The notes beneath the pieces were generated by a model. That model was given only the letters and a program-made list of their open reading frames with translations, was not told the DNA's origin and did no database searches. From assembly GCF_001639105.2 (NCBI RefSeq), contig NZ_CP015285.1:1108501-1172500 (forward strand): a stretch of 64,000 nt of DNA, given 5' to 3'. Positions 54,664-63,255 of the stretch are shown in pieces (the first letter of the stretch is position 1; every line of letters starts with the position of its first letter). A program made the translations under genes and the position numbers. The stretch comes from Azospirillum humicireducens. GTDB lineage: Bacteria > Pseudomonadota > Alphaproteobacteria > Azospirillales > Azospirillaceae.

Positions 54664-55836
54664 ATGCCCACCTGCATCGCGCCCACCTGCATCGCGCTGA
54701 TCGTCGCCGGCGGATCCGGCCAACGGTTCGGAGCCGAACGGCCGAAGCAATATCTCGACCTTGCCGGAAAGCCGGTGTTGCGCCGGACGGTTGAGGCTTT
54801 CCTGCGCCATCCGCAGGTCACCGGCGTCCAGGTGGTCATCGACCCGATCTGGCGCGAGGCTTACGATGCCGCCGTCGCCGGGCTTGGACTCCCCGCCCCG
54901 GTCGCCGGCGGCCCGAGCCGGCAGGAGTCGGTGCGCAACGGTTTGGAGTCGCTGGCCGCCGACGGCGCCCCCGATCTTGTGCTGATCCACGATGCCGCGC
55001 GCCCCCTGATCGACGAAGCGACCATCGGCGCGGTGATCGCGGCCCTCGACGACAGGCCCGGCGCCATCGCCGCGGTGCCCGTGGCCGACACGCTGAAGCG
55101 CGGGGCCAACGGCAGTATCGGTGAGACGGTGGACCGCGACGGGTTGTGGCGGGCTCAGACCCCGCAGGGCTTCCGCTTCTCCGACATTCTGGAGGCGCAC
55201 CGCGCCGCCGCCGGCCTGTCGCTGACCGACGATGCCGCGGTGGCGGAGCGCGCCGGATTGGCCGTCGCTCTGGTGCCGTCCAAGGAGGACAATTTCAAGG
55301 TGACCACCCCCGACGACCTGGCCCGCGCCACCCGCGCGATCATAAGCAGCCTGTGGGATGTCAGGACGGGCAGCGGATTCGATGTCCACCGCTTCACCGA
55401 CGGCGACTTCGTGACGCTGTGCGGCCTGCAGGTTCCGCACAGCCATGGGCTGGAGGGGCATTCCGACGCCGATGTCGGGCTGCATGCCCTGACCGACGCC
55501 ATCCTCGGCGCGCTGGCCGCCGGCGACATCGGCAGCCACTTCCCGCCGACCGATCCGCGCTGGCGCGGGGCGGACAGTGCGAAGTTCCTGCGCCATGCCG
55601 CCGATCTGGTGGCGGAGCGGGGCGGCGTCATCGCCCATGCCGACGTGACCATCATCTGCGAACGGCCGAAGGTCGGCCCCCACCGGGCCGCGATGGCGGA
55701 GCGGATTGCCCAAATCCTGGGCATCGAGGTCGGGCGGGTCAGCGTCAAGGCGACCACCACCGAACAGCTGGGTTTCACCGGCCGGCGGGAGGGCATCGCA
55801 GCGCAGGCGGTGGCGACCATCCGACTTCCCGGCTAA
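54664..55836 (+). CDS. ispDF: Bifunctional 2-C-methyl-D-erythritol 4-phosphate cytidylyltransferase / 2,4-cyclodiphosphate synthase IspDF
   Basis: A 390-residue fusion enzyme of the non-mevalonate isoprenoid pathway. Residues 1-230 are Isp[30 protein letters not shown] and the last KVTTPDDLA. Residues 235-390 are Isp[14 protein letters not shown] (zinc Asp-x-His), [20 protein letters not shown] and IGSHFPPTD, ending with [15 protein letters not shown]. The ispE step is not fused. The frame extends upstream to 54589, but the ATG at 54664 begins the nucleotide-binding motif. Products feed hopanoid and quinone synthesis, consistent with the hpn operon elsewhere in the window. Confidence 0.96.
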   Translation: MPTCIAPTCIALIVAGGSGQRFGAERPKQYLDLAGKPVLRRTVEAFLRHPQVTGVQVVIDPIWREAYDAAVAGLGLPAPVAGGPSRQESVRNGLESLAADGAPDLVLIHDAARPLIDEATIGAVIAALDDRPGAIAAVPVADTLKRGANGSIGETVDRDGLWRAQTPQGFRFSDILEAHRAAAGLSLTDDAAVAERAGLAVALVPSKEDNFKVTTPDDLARATRAIISSLWDVRTGSGFDVHRFTDGDFVTLCGLQVPHSHGLEGHSDADVGLHALTDAILGALAAGDIGSHFPPTDPRWRGADSAKFLRHAADLVAERGGVIAHADVTIICERPKVGPHRAAMAERIAQILGIEVGRVSVKATTTEQLGFTGRREGIAAQAVATIRLPG

Positions 55837-55872
55837 CATCCGACCCAATCAAACGAAGCGGGAGGGGCCGCC

Positions 55873-56376
55873 ATGTTTCCCGAGACCATCCGCGAGCTGT
55901 CCGCCCAGGTGCTTGCCGAATACGGCCTCGCCGGCTTCATGCTGGCAACCGCCGAATCCTGCACCGGCGGGCTGATTGCCGGTGCCCTGACCGACATCGC
56001 CGGCTCGTCCAAGGTGGTCGACCGCGGATTCGTCACCTATACCAACATCGCCAAGACGGAACTGCTGGGTGTTCCCGCCAGTCTGCTGCACGCTCATGGC
56101 GCCGTCAGCCCGGAGGTGGCGGTCGCCATGGCCGTCGGCGCGCTGGCGCGGTCGCGCGCCGACGTGACGGTGGCGGTGACGGGTATCGCCGGCCCCGGCG
56201 GAGCCACGGAAACCAAGCCGGTGGGCCGCGTCTATGTCGCCACCGCCGTGCGCGGCGGGGCGGCCAAGGCGAAGGAGTACACATTCCCCGGTGACCGTGA
56301 CGCCGTGCGGATGGCGACCGTCCAGGCAGCGCTGGAACGGTTGCGGCTGGCTCGTCCAACTGGAAGCCTGCGCTGA
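55873..56376 (+). CDS. pncC: CinA C-terminal-domain protein, nicotinamide-nucleotide amidohydrolase
   Basis: A 167-residue protein that corresponds to the C-terminal amidohydrolase domain of CinA (PncC), which deamidates nicotinamide mononucleotide in NAD recycling. The catalytic segment AESCTGGLIAGALTDIAGSS is complete, followed by FVTYTNIAKTELLGVP and VAVTGIAGPGGATETKPVG. The N-terminal MoeA-like domain of full-length CinA is absent, as is usual in alphaproteobacteria. A good ribosome site (GGAGGGG) precedes the ATG. It lies 36 bases after ispDF, likely in the same operon. Confidence 0.9.
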   Translation: MFPETIRELSAQVLAEYGLAGFMLATAESCTGGLIAGALTDIAGSSKVVDRGFVTYTNIAKTELLGVPASLLHAHGAVSPEVAVAMAVGALARSRADVTVAVTGIAGPGGATETKPVGRVYVATAVRGGAAKAKEYTFPGDRDAVRMATVQAALERLRLARPTGSLR

Positions 56377-56417
56377 AGAAACCGCTATAAACTGTTCATA
56401 AGGAAGGAAAAAACCTG

Positions 56418-56606
56418 ATGCCGACCATCAATATCCAGCTGTTCGAAGGCCGCACCGTCGAACAGAAGCGAGAGTATGCCAAGGCGTTGACCGAGGCGAC
56501 CGTGAAGGTCCTCGGCTGCTCCCCCTCGGCGGTGGACATCATCTTCCAGGATGTGAAGAAAAGCGACTGGGCCAGCGGCGGGGAGCTGTGGTCGGACAAG
56601 ACCTGA
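56418..56606 (+). CDS. 4-oxalocrotonate tautomerase family protein
   Basis: A 62-residue member of the 4-OT family. After Met removal the catalytic Pro1 would be exposed (PTINIQLFEGRTVEQKREYA). The rest fits the short beta-alpha-beta fold with VKVLGCSPSAVDIIFQDVKK, which carries the expected Arg/Lys positions, although the usual Arg11 and Arg39 pattern is only partly kept (Arg at about 12 and no clear Arg39). It could be a promiscuous tautomerase. A strong AAGGAAGGAAAA ribosome-site region lies just upstream. It follows pncC by 41 bases. Confidence 0.82.
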   Translation: MPTINIQLFEGRTVEQKREYAKALTEATVKVLGCSPSAVDIIFQDVKKSDWASGGELWSDKT

Positions 56607-56638
56607 CCCACCCGCTTCTCAGTTGAGCCAGCAGGGCG

Positions 56639-57094
56639 TCACGCCGGTTGCGTCGCCCTGCCCGGCCCGTACAACTGGGCCGCCCGCGTCTCGAAGGCCT
56701 GCACCATGCGCCGCACCGCCTCGTTGAACAGCAGGCCCATGATCTTTTGCAGCATCTTCGAGCGAAACTCGAAATCGACGAAGAAATCGACGCAGCAGCC
56801 GTCGGGATGATCGTTGAAGATCCAGTGGTTGTTCAGGTACTGGAACGGACCGTCGGTGTATTGCACGTCGATGCGGCAAGCGGACTCGTTAAGTTCCACC
56901 CGCGAGGTGAAGCGTTCGCGGACCATCTTGAAGCCGATGATCAGGTCTGCGAACATGACATTGCCTTCGCGCTTGCGGATGCGGGCCGCCAGGCACCAGG
57001 GCAGAAACTCCGGATACTTCTCCACGTCGGCGACAAGGTCGTACATCTGCCGGGGGGTGTAGGGAAGAACCTTCTGTTCCGCGTGCGTGGGCAT
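56639..57094 (-). CDS. RatA/COQ10-type START-domain protein
   Basis: A 151-residue START-like protein: LPYTPRQMYDLVADVEKYPE, FLPWCLAARIRKREGNVMFA, then LIIGFKMVRERFTSRV, and DGPFQYLNNHWIF. The family includes mitochondrial COQ10, which binds ubiquinone, and E. coli RatA, which was reported to block ribosome assembly. In alphaproteobacteria the COQ10-like role in respiration is the more likely of the two. It lies just downstream of lipA on the same strand with a 36-base gap. Confidence 0.88.
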   Translation of the reverse strand: MPTHAEQKVLPYTPRQMYDLVADVEKYPEFLPWCLAARIRKREGNVMFADLIIGFKMVRERFTSRVELNESACRIDVQYTDGPFQYLNNHWIFNDHPDGCCVDFFVDFEFRSKMLQKIMGLLFNEAVRRMVQAFETRAAQLYGPGRATQPA

Positions 57095-57130
57095 GCCCGT
57101 ACCATATCCTTGTCTATTGAACCGCCTGCA

Positions 57131-58087
57131 TCAGGCGGCCGCGGCCCCCAACTTGCGCAGCCGGGCTTCGCGCAGCTTCTCGAAATCCGCACCCGCATGA
57201 TAGGACGAGCGCGTCAGCGGCGACGAGGCCACCAGCAGGAAGCCCTTGCCGCGGCCAACAGTGGAATAACCGTCGAACTCCTCAGGAGTCACGAAGCGAT
57301 CCACCGCCGCATGCTTGGGCGTGGGCTGGAGATACTGCCCAATCGTCAGAAAGTCCACATCGGCGGAGCGCAGATCGTCCATCACCTGCCCGATCTCCTC
57401 CTTCGTTTCGCCAAGCCCGACCATCAGGCCCGACTTGGTGAAGATCGTCGGATCCAGCTCCTTCACCCGCGCCAGCAGTTGCAGCGAGGCGAAATAGCGC
57501 GCACCCGGACGGATGGTGGGATAGAGGCGCGGAACGGTTTCCAGATTGTGGTTGAAGACATCGGGCTTGGCCTCAACCACCACCTCGACGGCACCCTTCT
57601 TCTTCTGGAAGTCGGGGGTCAGGATCTCGATGGTCGTCGTCGGCGACGCGGCGCGGACGGCGCGGATGGTGCGGGCGAAATGCTCCGCACCGCCGTCGGC
57701 CAGATCGTCGCGGTCGACCGAGGTGATGACGACGTGGCTGAGCTTCAGCTTGCCGACCGCCTCGGCCACATTGTCGGGCTCATGCGGGTCCAGCAGGTCC
57801 GGGCGTCCGGTCTCGACATTGCAGAAGGCGCAGCCGCGCGTGCAGATGGAGCCCAGGATCATGAAGGTCGCGTGCTTGTGCTTCCAGCACTCCCCGATGT
57901 TCGGGCAGGCGGCCTCTTCGCACACGGTGTTCAGCTTCAGCCCGCGCATCAACTGGCGGGTCTCGTTGTATTCCTGGCTCATCGGCGCCTTGACCCGGAT
58001 CCAGGCCGGTTTGCGCTGGATCGGGTTGTCGGGCTTATGGGCCTTTTCGGGGTGGCGCAGCTTCTCGGTCTGGTCGACGAGGGTCAT
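57131..58087 (-). CDS. lipA: Lipoyl synthase
   Basis: A 318-residue radical SAM enzyme that inserts two sulfurs into octanoyl groups on E2/GcvH domains. The auxiliary-cluster Cys are in [12 protein letters not shown], the radical SAM Cys in CTRGCAFC, and the C-terminal [10 protein letters not shown] segment supplies the conserved Ser. The N-terminal tail [16 protein letters not shown] is typical. It is encoded near the pyruvate dehydrogenase operon whose E1-beta and E2 subunits need the cofactor. A 62-base gap separates it from the DUF29 gene upstream. Confidence 0.97.
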   Translation of the reverse strand: MTLVDQTEKLRHPEKAHKPDNPIQRKPAWIRVKAPMSQEYNETRQLMRGLKLNTVCEEAACPNIGECWKHKHATFMILGSICTRGCAFCNVETGRPDLLDPHEPDNVAEAVGKLKLSHVVITSVDRDDLADGGAEHFARTIRAVRAASPTTTIEILTPDFQKKKGAVEVVVEAKPDVFNHNLETVPRLYPTIRPGARYFASLQLLARVKELDPTIFTKSGLMVGLGETKEEIGQVMDDLRSADVDFLTIGQYLQPTPKHAAVDRFVTPEEFDGYSTVGRGKGFLLVASSPLTRSSYHAGADFEKLREARLRKLGAAAA

Positions 58088-58149
58088 GGTCTAAAGCTCC
58101 CGATGGCCGACGCGATGCCCCGGCCCCGACAATAGGTGCGATGAGGGTG

Positions 58150-58635
58150 TCAAACCCGCCATTCCGGCGGAAACAGCTCGGCCGGATAGGCCGGATCGAG
58201 CGCCTGGTCAAGTGTGAAAGGCAGCTCGACCGGGAAATGGCCGTCGGGAACATCCGCCTCGACGGCGGCCCGCAGGCGGGCGCGGCGGTAAACCTTGTCG
58301 CAGATGGACTCGCAGAACGGGCGCAGACTTGGGCTCGCGGCGATCTCGTCGATCAGCTTTTCCCGCTGCTCCCGGATGGTCAGCCGCCAGCCACGCTCGC
58401 ATCGTTCGCGCAGGTCAGGACAGAACAACCATTTCAGCAAATGCACGATCAGCACGGTCAGCCGGCTGTCGATCTCTGACTTCTGGCTGCGGCCCATGCA
58501 CTCGATCTCCTCGGCGACGTTCTCCCAGTCGACCGGGGCGTTGTTCCGTTCGGCGCCGGCACGGCGAAGCTCCTGCGCCTGGGCTTGGGTCCAGGCGTAG
58601 AAATCTTCGTCATACGCGGCGCTGCTGCGGTCCAT
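58150..58635 (-). CDS. DUF29 domain-containing protein
   Basis: A 161-residue helical protein of the DUF29 family: YDEDFYAWTQAQAQELRRAG at the start, then VDWENVAEEIECMGRSQKSE, IDSRLTVLIVHLLKWLFCPD, and RGWRLTIREQREKL. The family is abundant in cyanobacteria and alphaproteobacteria; function unknown. It lies between lpdA (42-base gap) and lipA. It may be a passenger in the pyruvate dehydrogenase transcript. Confidence 0.85.
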   Translation of the reverse strand: MDRSSAAYDEDFYAWTQAQAQELRRAGAERNNAPVDWENVAEEIECMGRSQKSEIDSRLTVLIVHLLKWLFCPDLRERCERGWRLTIREQREKLIDEIAASPSLRPFCESICDKVYRRARLRAAVEADVPDGHFPVELPFTLDQALDPAYPAELFPPEWRV

Positions 58636-58677
58636 GGCCCCATCCGGCTGGGAAGAACGTCACCTCGGAAACATTAG

Positions 58678-60070
58678 TTAGAAGTGGATCGCCCGGCCAT
58701 AGGCATCAAGGACCGACTCATGCATCATTTCAGACAAAGTCGGGTGCGGGAACACCGTGTGCATCAGTTCGGCCTCGGTCAGCTCCGACGACTTGGCGAT
58801 GCCGTAGCCCTGGATCAGCTCGGTCACTTCCGCGCCGATCATGTGGGCGCCCAGCATCTCGCCGGTCTTGGCGTCGAAGATGGTCTTGATCAGGCCTTCC
58901 GGCTCGCCGAGCGCGATGGCCTTGCCGTTGCCGACGAAGGGGAAGCGGCCGACCTTGATCTCGTAGCCGGCTTCCTTGGCCTTCTTCTCCGTCAGGCCGA
59001 CCGACGCGATCTGCGGGTGCGAATAGGTGCAGCCCGGAATGTTGCGGACGTTCAGCGCATGCGGATGCTTGCCGGCGATGTGCTCGGCGACGATCACGCC
59101 CTCGTGGCTGGCCTTGTGGGCGAGCCAGGGTGCGCCGGTCACGTCGCCGATGGCGTACACGCCCGGCTCGTCGGTCTCGCACATGGCGTTGGTCTTGGCC
59201 GCGGTCGGTCTTGACCTTGGTGTTCTCCAGGCCGAGGCCCTCCGTGTTCGGGCTGATGCCGACGGCGACGATGACGCGGTCGACCGTGATGTCCTCGGTC
59301 TTGCCGCCGGCCTCGACGGACACGGTCACGCTGTCGGCGGCCTTGCGCAGGTTGCCGGCCTTGCCGCCGGTGATGATGCGCATGCCCTGCTTTTCGAAGG
59401 CTTTCCGGGCCATTGCGGAGATTTCCTCATCCTCCACCGGAAGGATGCGGTCCATCACCTCGACCACTGTAACTTTCGCGCCCAAGGCATTGTAGAAGCT
59501 GGCGAATTCGATGCCGATGGCGCCGGAGCCGATGACCAGAAGCGACTTCGGCATGGCATCCGGGGTCATCGCCTTGCGATAGGTCCAGACCAGCTTGCCG
59601 TCATCCTCCAGGCCCGGCAGCGTGCGGGCACGGGCGCCGGTGGCGATGATGATGTGCTTGGCGCCGAAGGTGCCGACCGGGGCATCGCCCTTGGTCACCG
59701 CCACCGTGCCCTTGCCGAGCAGCTTGGCGGAGCCTTCGATCACCGCGACCTTGTTCTTCTTCAGCAGATGCTTGACGCCGCCGTTCAGCTGCCCCGCGAC
59801 CTTGCGCGAGCGGGCGACGACCTTGTCGAGGTCGAAGGACGGGTTCTGGATGACCAGGCCGTAGTCGGCGGCATGCTTGGCGAGATGCAGGACCTCGGCG
59901 GAGCGCAGCAGCGCCTTGGTCGGGATGCAGCCCCAGTTCAGGCAGATGCCGCCCAGGTTCTCACGCTCGATGACCGCGGTGTGCAGGCCCAGCTGCGCGG
60001 CGCGGATCGCCGCCACATAGCCGCCCGGCCCGCCGCCGATGACGATGACGTCGTAATTGATGTCGGCCAA
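58678..60070 (-). pseudogene. lpdA: Dihydrolipoyl dehydrogenase (E3) with a frameshift
   Basis: E3 of the pyruvate dehydrogenase complex, split into two frames. The N-terminal part (from the TTG at 60070 with GGGGAG upstream, or ATG 60085) has the FAD motif VIVIGGGPGGYVAAIRAAQL, the redox-active pair GICLNWGCIPTKAL and the NAD motif VIGSGAIGIEFASFYN, ending near 59200 at VKTDRG. The rest, MCETDEPGVYAIGDVTGAPW to the stop at 58678, including the catalytic His region HPTLSEMMHE, is in the +1 frame. Compared with the family spacing (about 13 residues between TDRG and GVYAIGDV), two residues plus one base are missing: a 5-nt deletion. As it stands it cannot make a full protein; a sequencing error is possible. 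Confidence 0.85.
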
Positions 60071-60085
60071 GGGTGTTCTCCCCAT

Positions 60086-60388
60086 TCAGGAGCGAGGCGC
60101 ATCCTCGCGGCCGGCGGCAAAGATGCCTTCCTCGACCCGGCACGCCTCGTCGATGATCGTCTGGTACAGGGTGGCCATGAAGTCCGGATCCAGGCCGTAC
60201 GCCAGCCCCGCCTCGGCCGCCCGCCGTTTGACCGCTTCGACGCGGTCGGGCAGTACGGCCGGCAGGTTTTCCGCCATCTTCACCGCAGCGACGCGGTGGA
60301 CGACGGACAGGCGCTTGCCCAGCAGCGCGACGATCTCGTCGTCGATTGCGTCGATCTCGGCGCGGAGCGGGGCAAGGCTTTTCGACAT
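60086..60388 (-). CDS. Chorismate mutase, AroQ type
   Basis: A 100-residue all-helical chorismate mutase: LAPLRAEIDAIDDEIVALLG, then RLSVVHRVAAVK and DRVEAVKRRAAEAGLAYGLD. The Arg and Lys active-site residues (R9, R28-like, K39-like, and D/R in PDRVEAV) are present. It converts chorismate to prephenate for Phe and Tyr. Its position between the E2 and E3 genes of the pyruvate dehydrogenase operon is unusual. The lpdA ATG at 60085 would directly follow its stop. 19 bases separate it from pdhC. Confidence 0.85.
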   Translation of the reverse strand: MSKSLAPLRAEIDAIDDEIVALLGKRLSVVHRVAAVKMAENLPAVLPDRVEAVKRRAAEAGLAYGLDPDFMATLYQTIIDEACRVEEGIFAAGREDAPRS

Positions 60389-60407
60389 GGAACCGGTCCT
60401 CCAGCCG

Positions 60408-61760
60408 TCAGAGCAGCATCGAGAGCGGATCCTCGAGCAGCTTCTTCACCGCTCCAAGGAATTCCGCACCGACGGCGCCATCGGCCACGCGGTGATCGAA
60501 GGTGCCGGTCAGGCTCATCACCGTGGCGATGGCCAGCGCGCCGTCCTTGACCACCGGGCGCTGCTCGCTGGCGCCGACCGCCAGGATGCAGGCCTGCGGC
60601 GGGTTGATGATCGCCTGGAACTGCTTGATCCCCATCATGCCAAGGTTGGAGATGGAGATCGTGCCACCCTGATACTCTTCCGGCTTCAGCGCGTTGTCGC
60701 GCGCCTTCTTGGCCAGCGACTTCATCTCGTTGGAGATGTCGGCCAGCCCCTTGGTCTCCGCCTTCTTGACGATCGGGGTGATCAGCCCGGTCGGCGTGGC
60801 GACGGCGACCGAGATGTCGGCGTGGCTGTACTGCAGCATCGCCTCGTCGGTCCAGGCGGCGTTCAGCGCCGGGACCTTCTTCAGCGCCAGCGCCACGGCG
60901 CGGATGATGAAGTCGTTCACCGACAGCTTGTAGGCGTCGGACCGGCCGTTCAGCTCGGCGCGGACCTTCATCAGCGCATCGATCTCGACATCCACCGTCA
61001 GGAAGTAGTCGGGAACGGTGCGCTTCACCTCGCCCAGGCGCTTGGCGATGGTCTTGCGCATGCCGCTGTTCGGCACGGCGGTGTAGGCCATGCCAAGCTT
61101 GTCGGCGAGCGCCTTGGCATCGACACCCTCGGCCTTCGCCGGGGCCGGAGCCGCCGCGGGAGCCGGAGCGGCGGCAGCTGGAGCCGAAGCAGCGGCCGGG
61201 GCGGCAGCAGCGGCCTTGGCCGGGCCGGCGGCCTTGGCGGCCTCGACGTCGGCCTTGACGATGCGGCCGTGCGGGCCGGTGCCCTTGACGGTCTTCAGGT
61301 CGACGCCGGCCTGCTCGGCGACGCGGCGTGCCAGCGGGCTGGCGAACACGCGGGCGCCACCCGCCGCCGGAGCGGAGACCGGGGCGGCAGGGGCCGGAGC
61401 AGCAGCCGCCGGAGCGGCAGCCGGAGCCGGGGCAGCGGCCGGAGCCGGGGCAGCGGCCGGAGCGGCAGCCGCCGGGGCCGGAGCGGAACCGGCGGACGCC
61501 AGCGCGCTCTCGTCCTCGCCCTCTTCCAGCAGGATGGCGATGGGGGTGTTCACCGCCACGCCCTGGCTGCCGGCCGGGATCAGGATCTTGCCGATGCGGC
61601 CTTCATCGACCGCTTCGACTTCCATGGTGGCCTTGTCGGTCTCGATCTCGGCGAGCACGTCGCCGGACTTCACCGTGTCGCCTTCCTTCTTCAGCCACTT
61701 GGCGAGGTTGCCCTCGGTCATCGTGGGCGAGAGGGCGGGCATCAGAATCTGAACGGTCAT
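60408..61760 (-). CDS. pdhC: Dihydrolipoyllysine acetyltransferase (E2) of pyruvate dehydrogenase
   Basis: A 450-residue E2. The lipoyl domain (residues 1-80) has the lipoylated Lys43 in [15 protein letters not shown] long Ala/Pro/Gly-rich linker follows, then a peripheral subunit-binding domain ([36 protein letters not shown]) and another Ala/Pro linker. The catalytic domain ends [14 protein letters not shown], with the active-site His and Asp. It forms the core of the PDH complex. It is preceded by pdhB with a 16-base gap, and chorismate mutase follows. Confidence 0.96.
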   Translation of the reverse strand: MTVQILMPALSPTMTEGNLAKWLKKEGDTVKSGDVLAEIETDKATMEVEAVDEGRIGKILIPAGSQGVAVNTPIAILLEEGEDESALASAGSAPAPAAAAPAAAPAPAAAPAPAAAPAAAAPAPAAPVSAPAAGGARVFASPLARRVAEQAGVDLKTVKGTGPHGRIVKADVEAAKAAGPAKAAAAAPAAASAPAAAAPAPAAAPAPAKAEGVDAKALADKLGMAYTAVPNSGMRKTIAKRLGEVKRTVPDYFLTVDVEIDALMKVRAELNGRSDAYKLSVNDFIIRAVALALKKVPALNAAWTDEAMLQYSHADISVAVATPTGLITPIVKKAETKGLADISNEMKSLAKKARDNALKPEEYQGGTISISNLGMMGIKQFQAIINPPQACILAVGASEQRPVVKDGALAIATVMSLTGTFDHRVADGAVGAEFLGAVKKLLEDPLSMLL

Positions 61761-61776
61761 CCTATCAGCCCTCCTC

Positions 61777-63177
61777 TCAACGATAGCAGGCTTGCTTGGC
61801 GGCCTTGACGATGTGATCGACCTGCGGCAGCGCCAGCTTTTCCAGGTTGGCGGCGTAGGGCATCGGCACGTCCAGTCCGGCCACGCGGGCGACCGGCGCG
61901 TCGAGATAGTCGAACGCCTGCTCCATCATCAGCGCGCACATTTCCGAACCGATGCCGGCGAAGGGCCAGCCCTCCTCGACGGAAACGAGGCGGTTGGTCT
62001 TCTTGACGCTGTTGACGATGGTCTCGGTGTCCAGCGGACGGATCGTGCGCAGGTTGATGACCTCCGCGTCGATGCCTTCCTTGGCCAGGATCTCGGCGGC
62101 GGCCATGGCATGGCCGACCATGATCGAGAAGGCGGTGATCGTCACGTCCTTGCCGGCACGCTCGATCTTGGCCTTGCCGATCGGCAGGACGAAGTCCTCG
62201 TCCTCCGGAACCTCGAAGCTCTGGCCGTAGAGGATCTCGTTCTCAAGGAACACGATCGGGTTGGCGTCACGGATCGACGCCTTCAGCAGGCCCTTGGCGT
62301 CGGCCGCCGACCAGGGCGACACGACCTTCAGGCCCGGACAATGAGCGTACCACGAGGCATAGCACTGCGAGTGCTGGGCGCCGACGCGGGCGGCGGCGCC
62401 GTTCGGGCCGCGGAACACGATCGAGTTGCTCATCTGGCCGCCCGACATGTACAGCGTCTTGGCGGCCGAGTTGATGATGTGGTCGATCGCCTGCATGGCG
62501 AAGTTGAAGGTCATGAACTCGACGACCGGCTTCAGGCCCTTGAAGGCGGCGCCGACGCCAAGACCGGCGAAGCCGATCTCGGTGATCGGCGTGTCGATGA
62601 CGCGACGCTCACCGAACTCCTGCAGCAGGCCCTGGGTCACCTTGTAGGCGCCCTGGTACTGCGCGACCTCCTCACCCATGACGAACACCTTGTCGTCACG
62701 GCGCATTTCCTCGGCCATCGCGTCGCGCAGCGCTTCGCGAACCGTCTTCTTGACGGTCTTGGCCATGAACCTGTCCTCGTCCGAGGCCGGCGCCGCGGCC
62801 GGAGCCGCCGGCACCGTGGGCGCCGGAGCAGGAGCGGCTTCCGCCACCGGTGCGGGAGCGGGGGCGGCCGGAGCGGCGGCGGCAGTGGCGACGGTTGGGG
62901 CGTTGCCGCCCTTCCTCAGCGCGCTCTCGTCCTCGCCCTCTTCCAGCAGGACGGCGATGGGGGTGTTCACGGCGACGTTGTCGGTGCCCTCGGCGATCAG
63001 AATCTTGCCGACGCGGCCTTCATCGACCGCCTCGACCTCCATGGTCGCCTTGTCGGTTTCGATCTCGGCGAGGACGTCGCCGGACTTCACCTGGTCACCT
63101 TCCTTCTTCAGCCACTTCGAAAGTTTGCCCTCGGTCATCGTGGGCGACAGGGCCGGCATCAACACTTCGATCGGCAT
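61777..63177 (-). CDS. pdhB: Pyruvate dehydrogenase E1 beta with N-terminal lipoyl domain
   Basis: A 466-residue protein. The first 80 residues are a lipoyl domain ([20 protein letters not shown], lipoyl Lys43 in [10 protein letters not shown]), followed by an Ala/Pro linker, then the transketolase-like E1-beta part from [20 protein letters not shown]. The lipoyl domain of pdhB and that of pdhC are nearly identical over 60 residues. E1-beta subunits carrying a lipoyl domain are known in alphaproteobacteria. TPP-handling segments include [20 protein letters not shown]. It is co-transcribed with pdhA (78-base gap) and pdhC. Confidence 0.96.
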   Translation of the reverse strand: MPIEVLMPALSPTMTEGKLSKWLKKEGDQVKSGDVLAEIETDKATMEVEAVDEGRVGKILIAEGTDNVAVNTPIAVLLEEGEDESALRKGGNAPTVATAAAAPAAPAPAPVAEAAPAPAPTVPAAPAAAPASDEDRFMAKTVKKTVREALRDAMAEEMRRDDKVFVMGEEVAQYQGAYKVTQGLLQEFGERRVIDTPITEIGFAGLGVGAAFKGLKPVVEFMTFNFAMQAIDHIINSAAKTLYMSGGQMSNSIVFRGPNGAAARVGAQHSQCYASWYAHCPGLKVVSPWSAADAKGLLKASIRDANPIVFLENEILYGQSFEVPEDEDFVLPIGKAKIERAGKDVTITAFSIMVGHAMAAAEILAKEGIDAEVINLRTIRPLDTETIVNSVKKTNRLVSVEEGWPFAGIGSEMCALMMEQAFDYLDAPVARVAGLDVPMPYAANLEKLALPQVDHIVKAAKQACYR

Positions 63178-63189
63178 TCCTCAACCTCC

Positions 63190-63232
63190 GGCGGCGCGGG
63201 GAATCCGGTTTCCCGTCCCACAAGGCGCCGCT
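63190..63232. repeat. Inverted repeat between pdhA and pdhB
   Basis: GCGGCGC (63191-63197) pairs with GCGCCGC (63225-63231), and inside it GGGAA pairs with TTCCC (63199-63203 with 63210-63214). It lies in the 78-base intercistronic gap and could stabilise or process the transcript. No T tract follows. Confidence 0.4.
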
Positions 63233-63255
63233 CCCGCTTATCGTTGACGTCAGGA

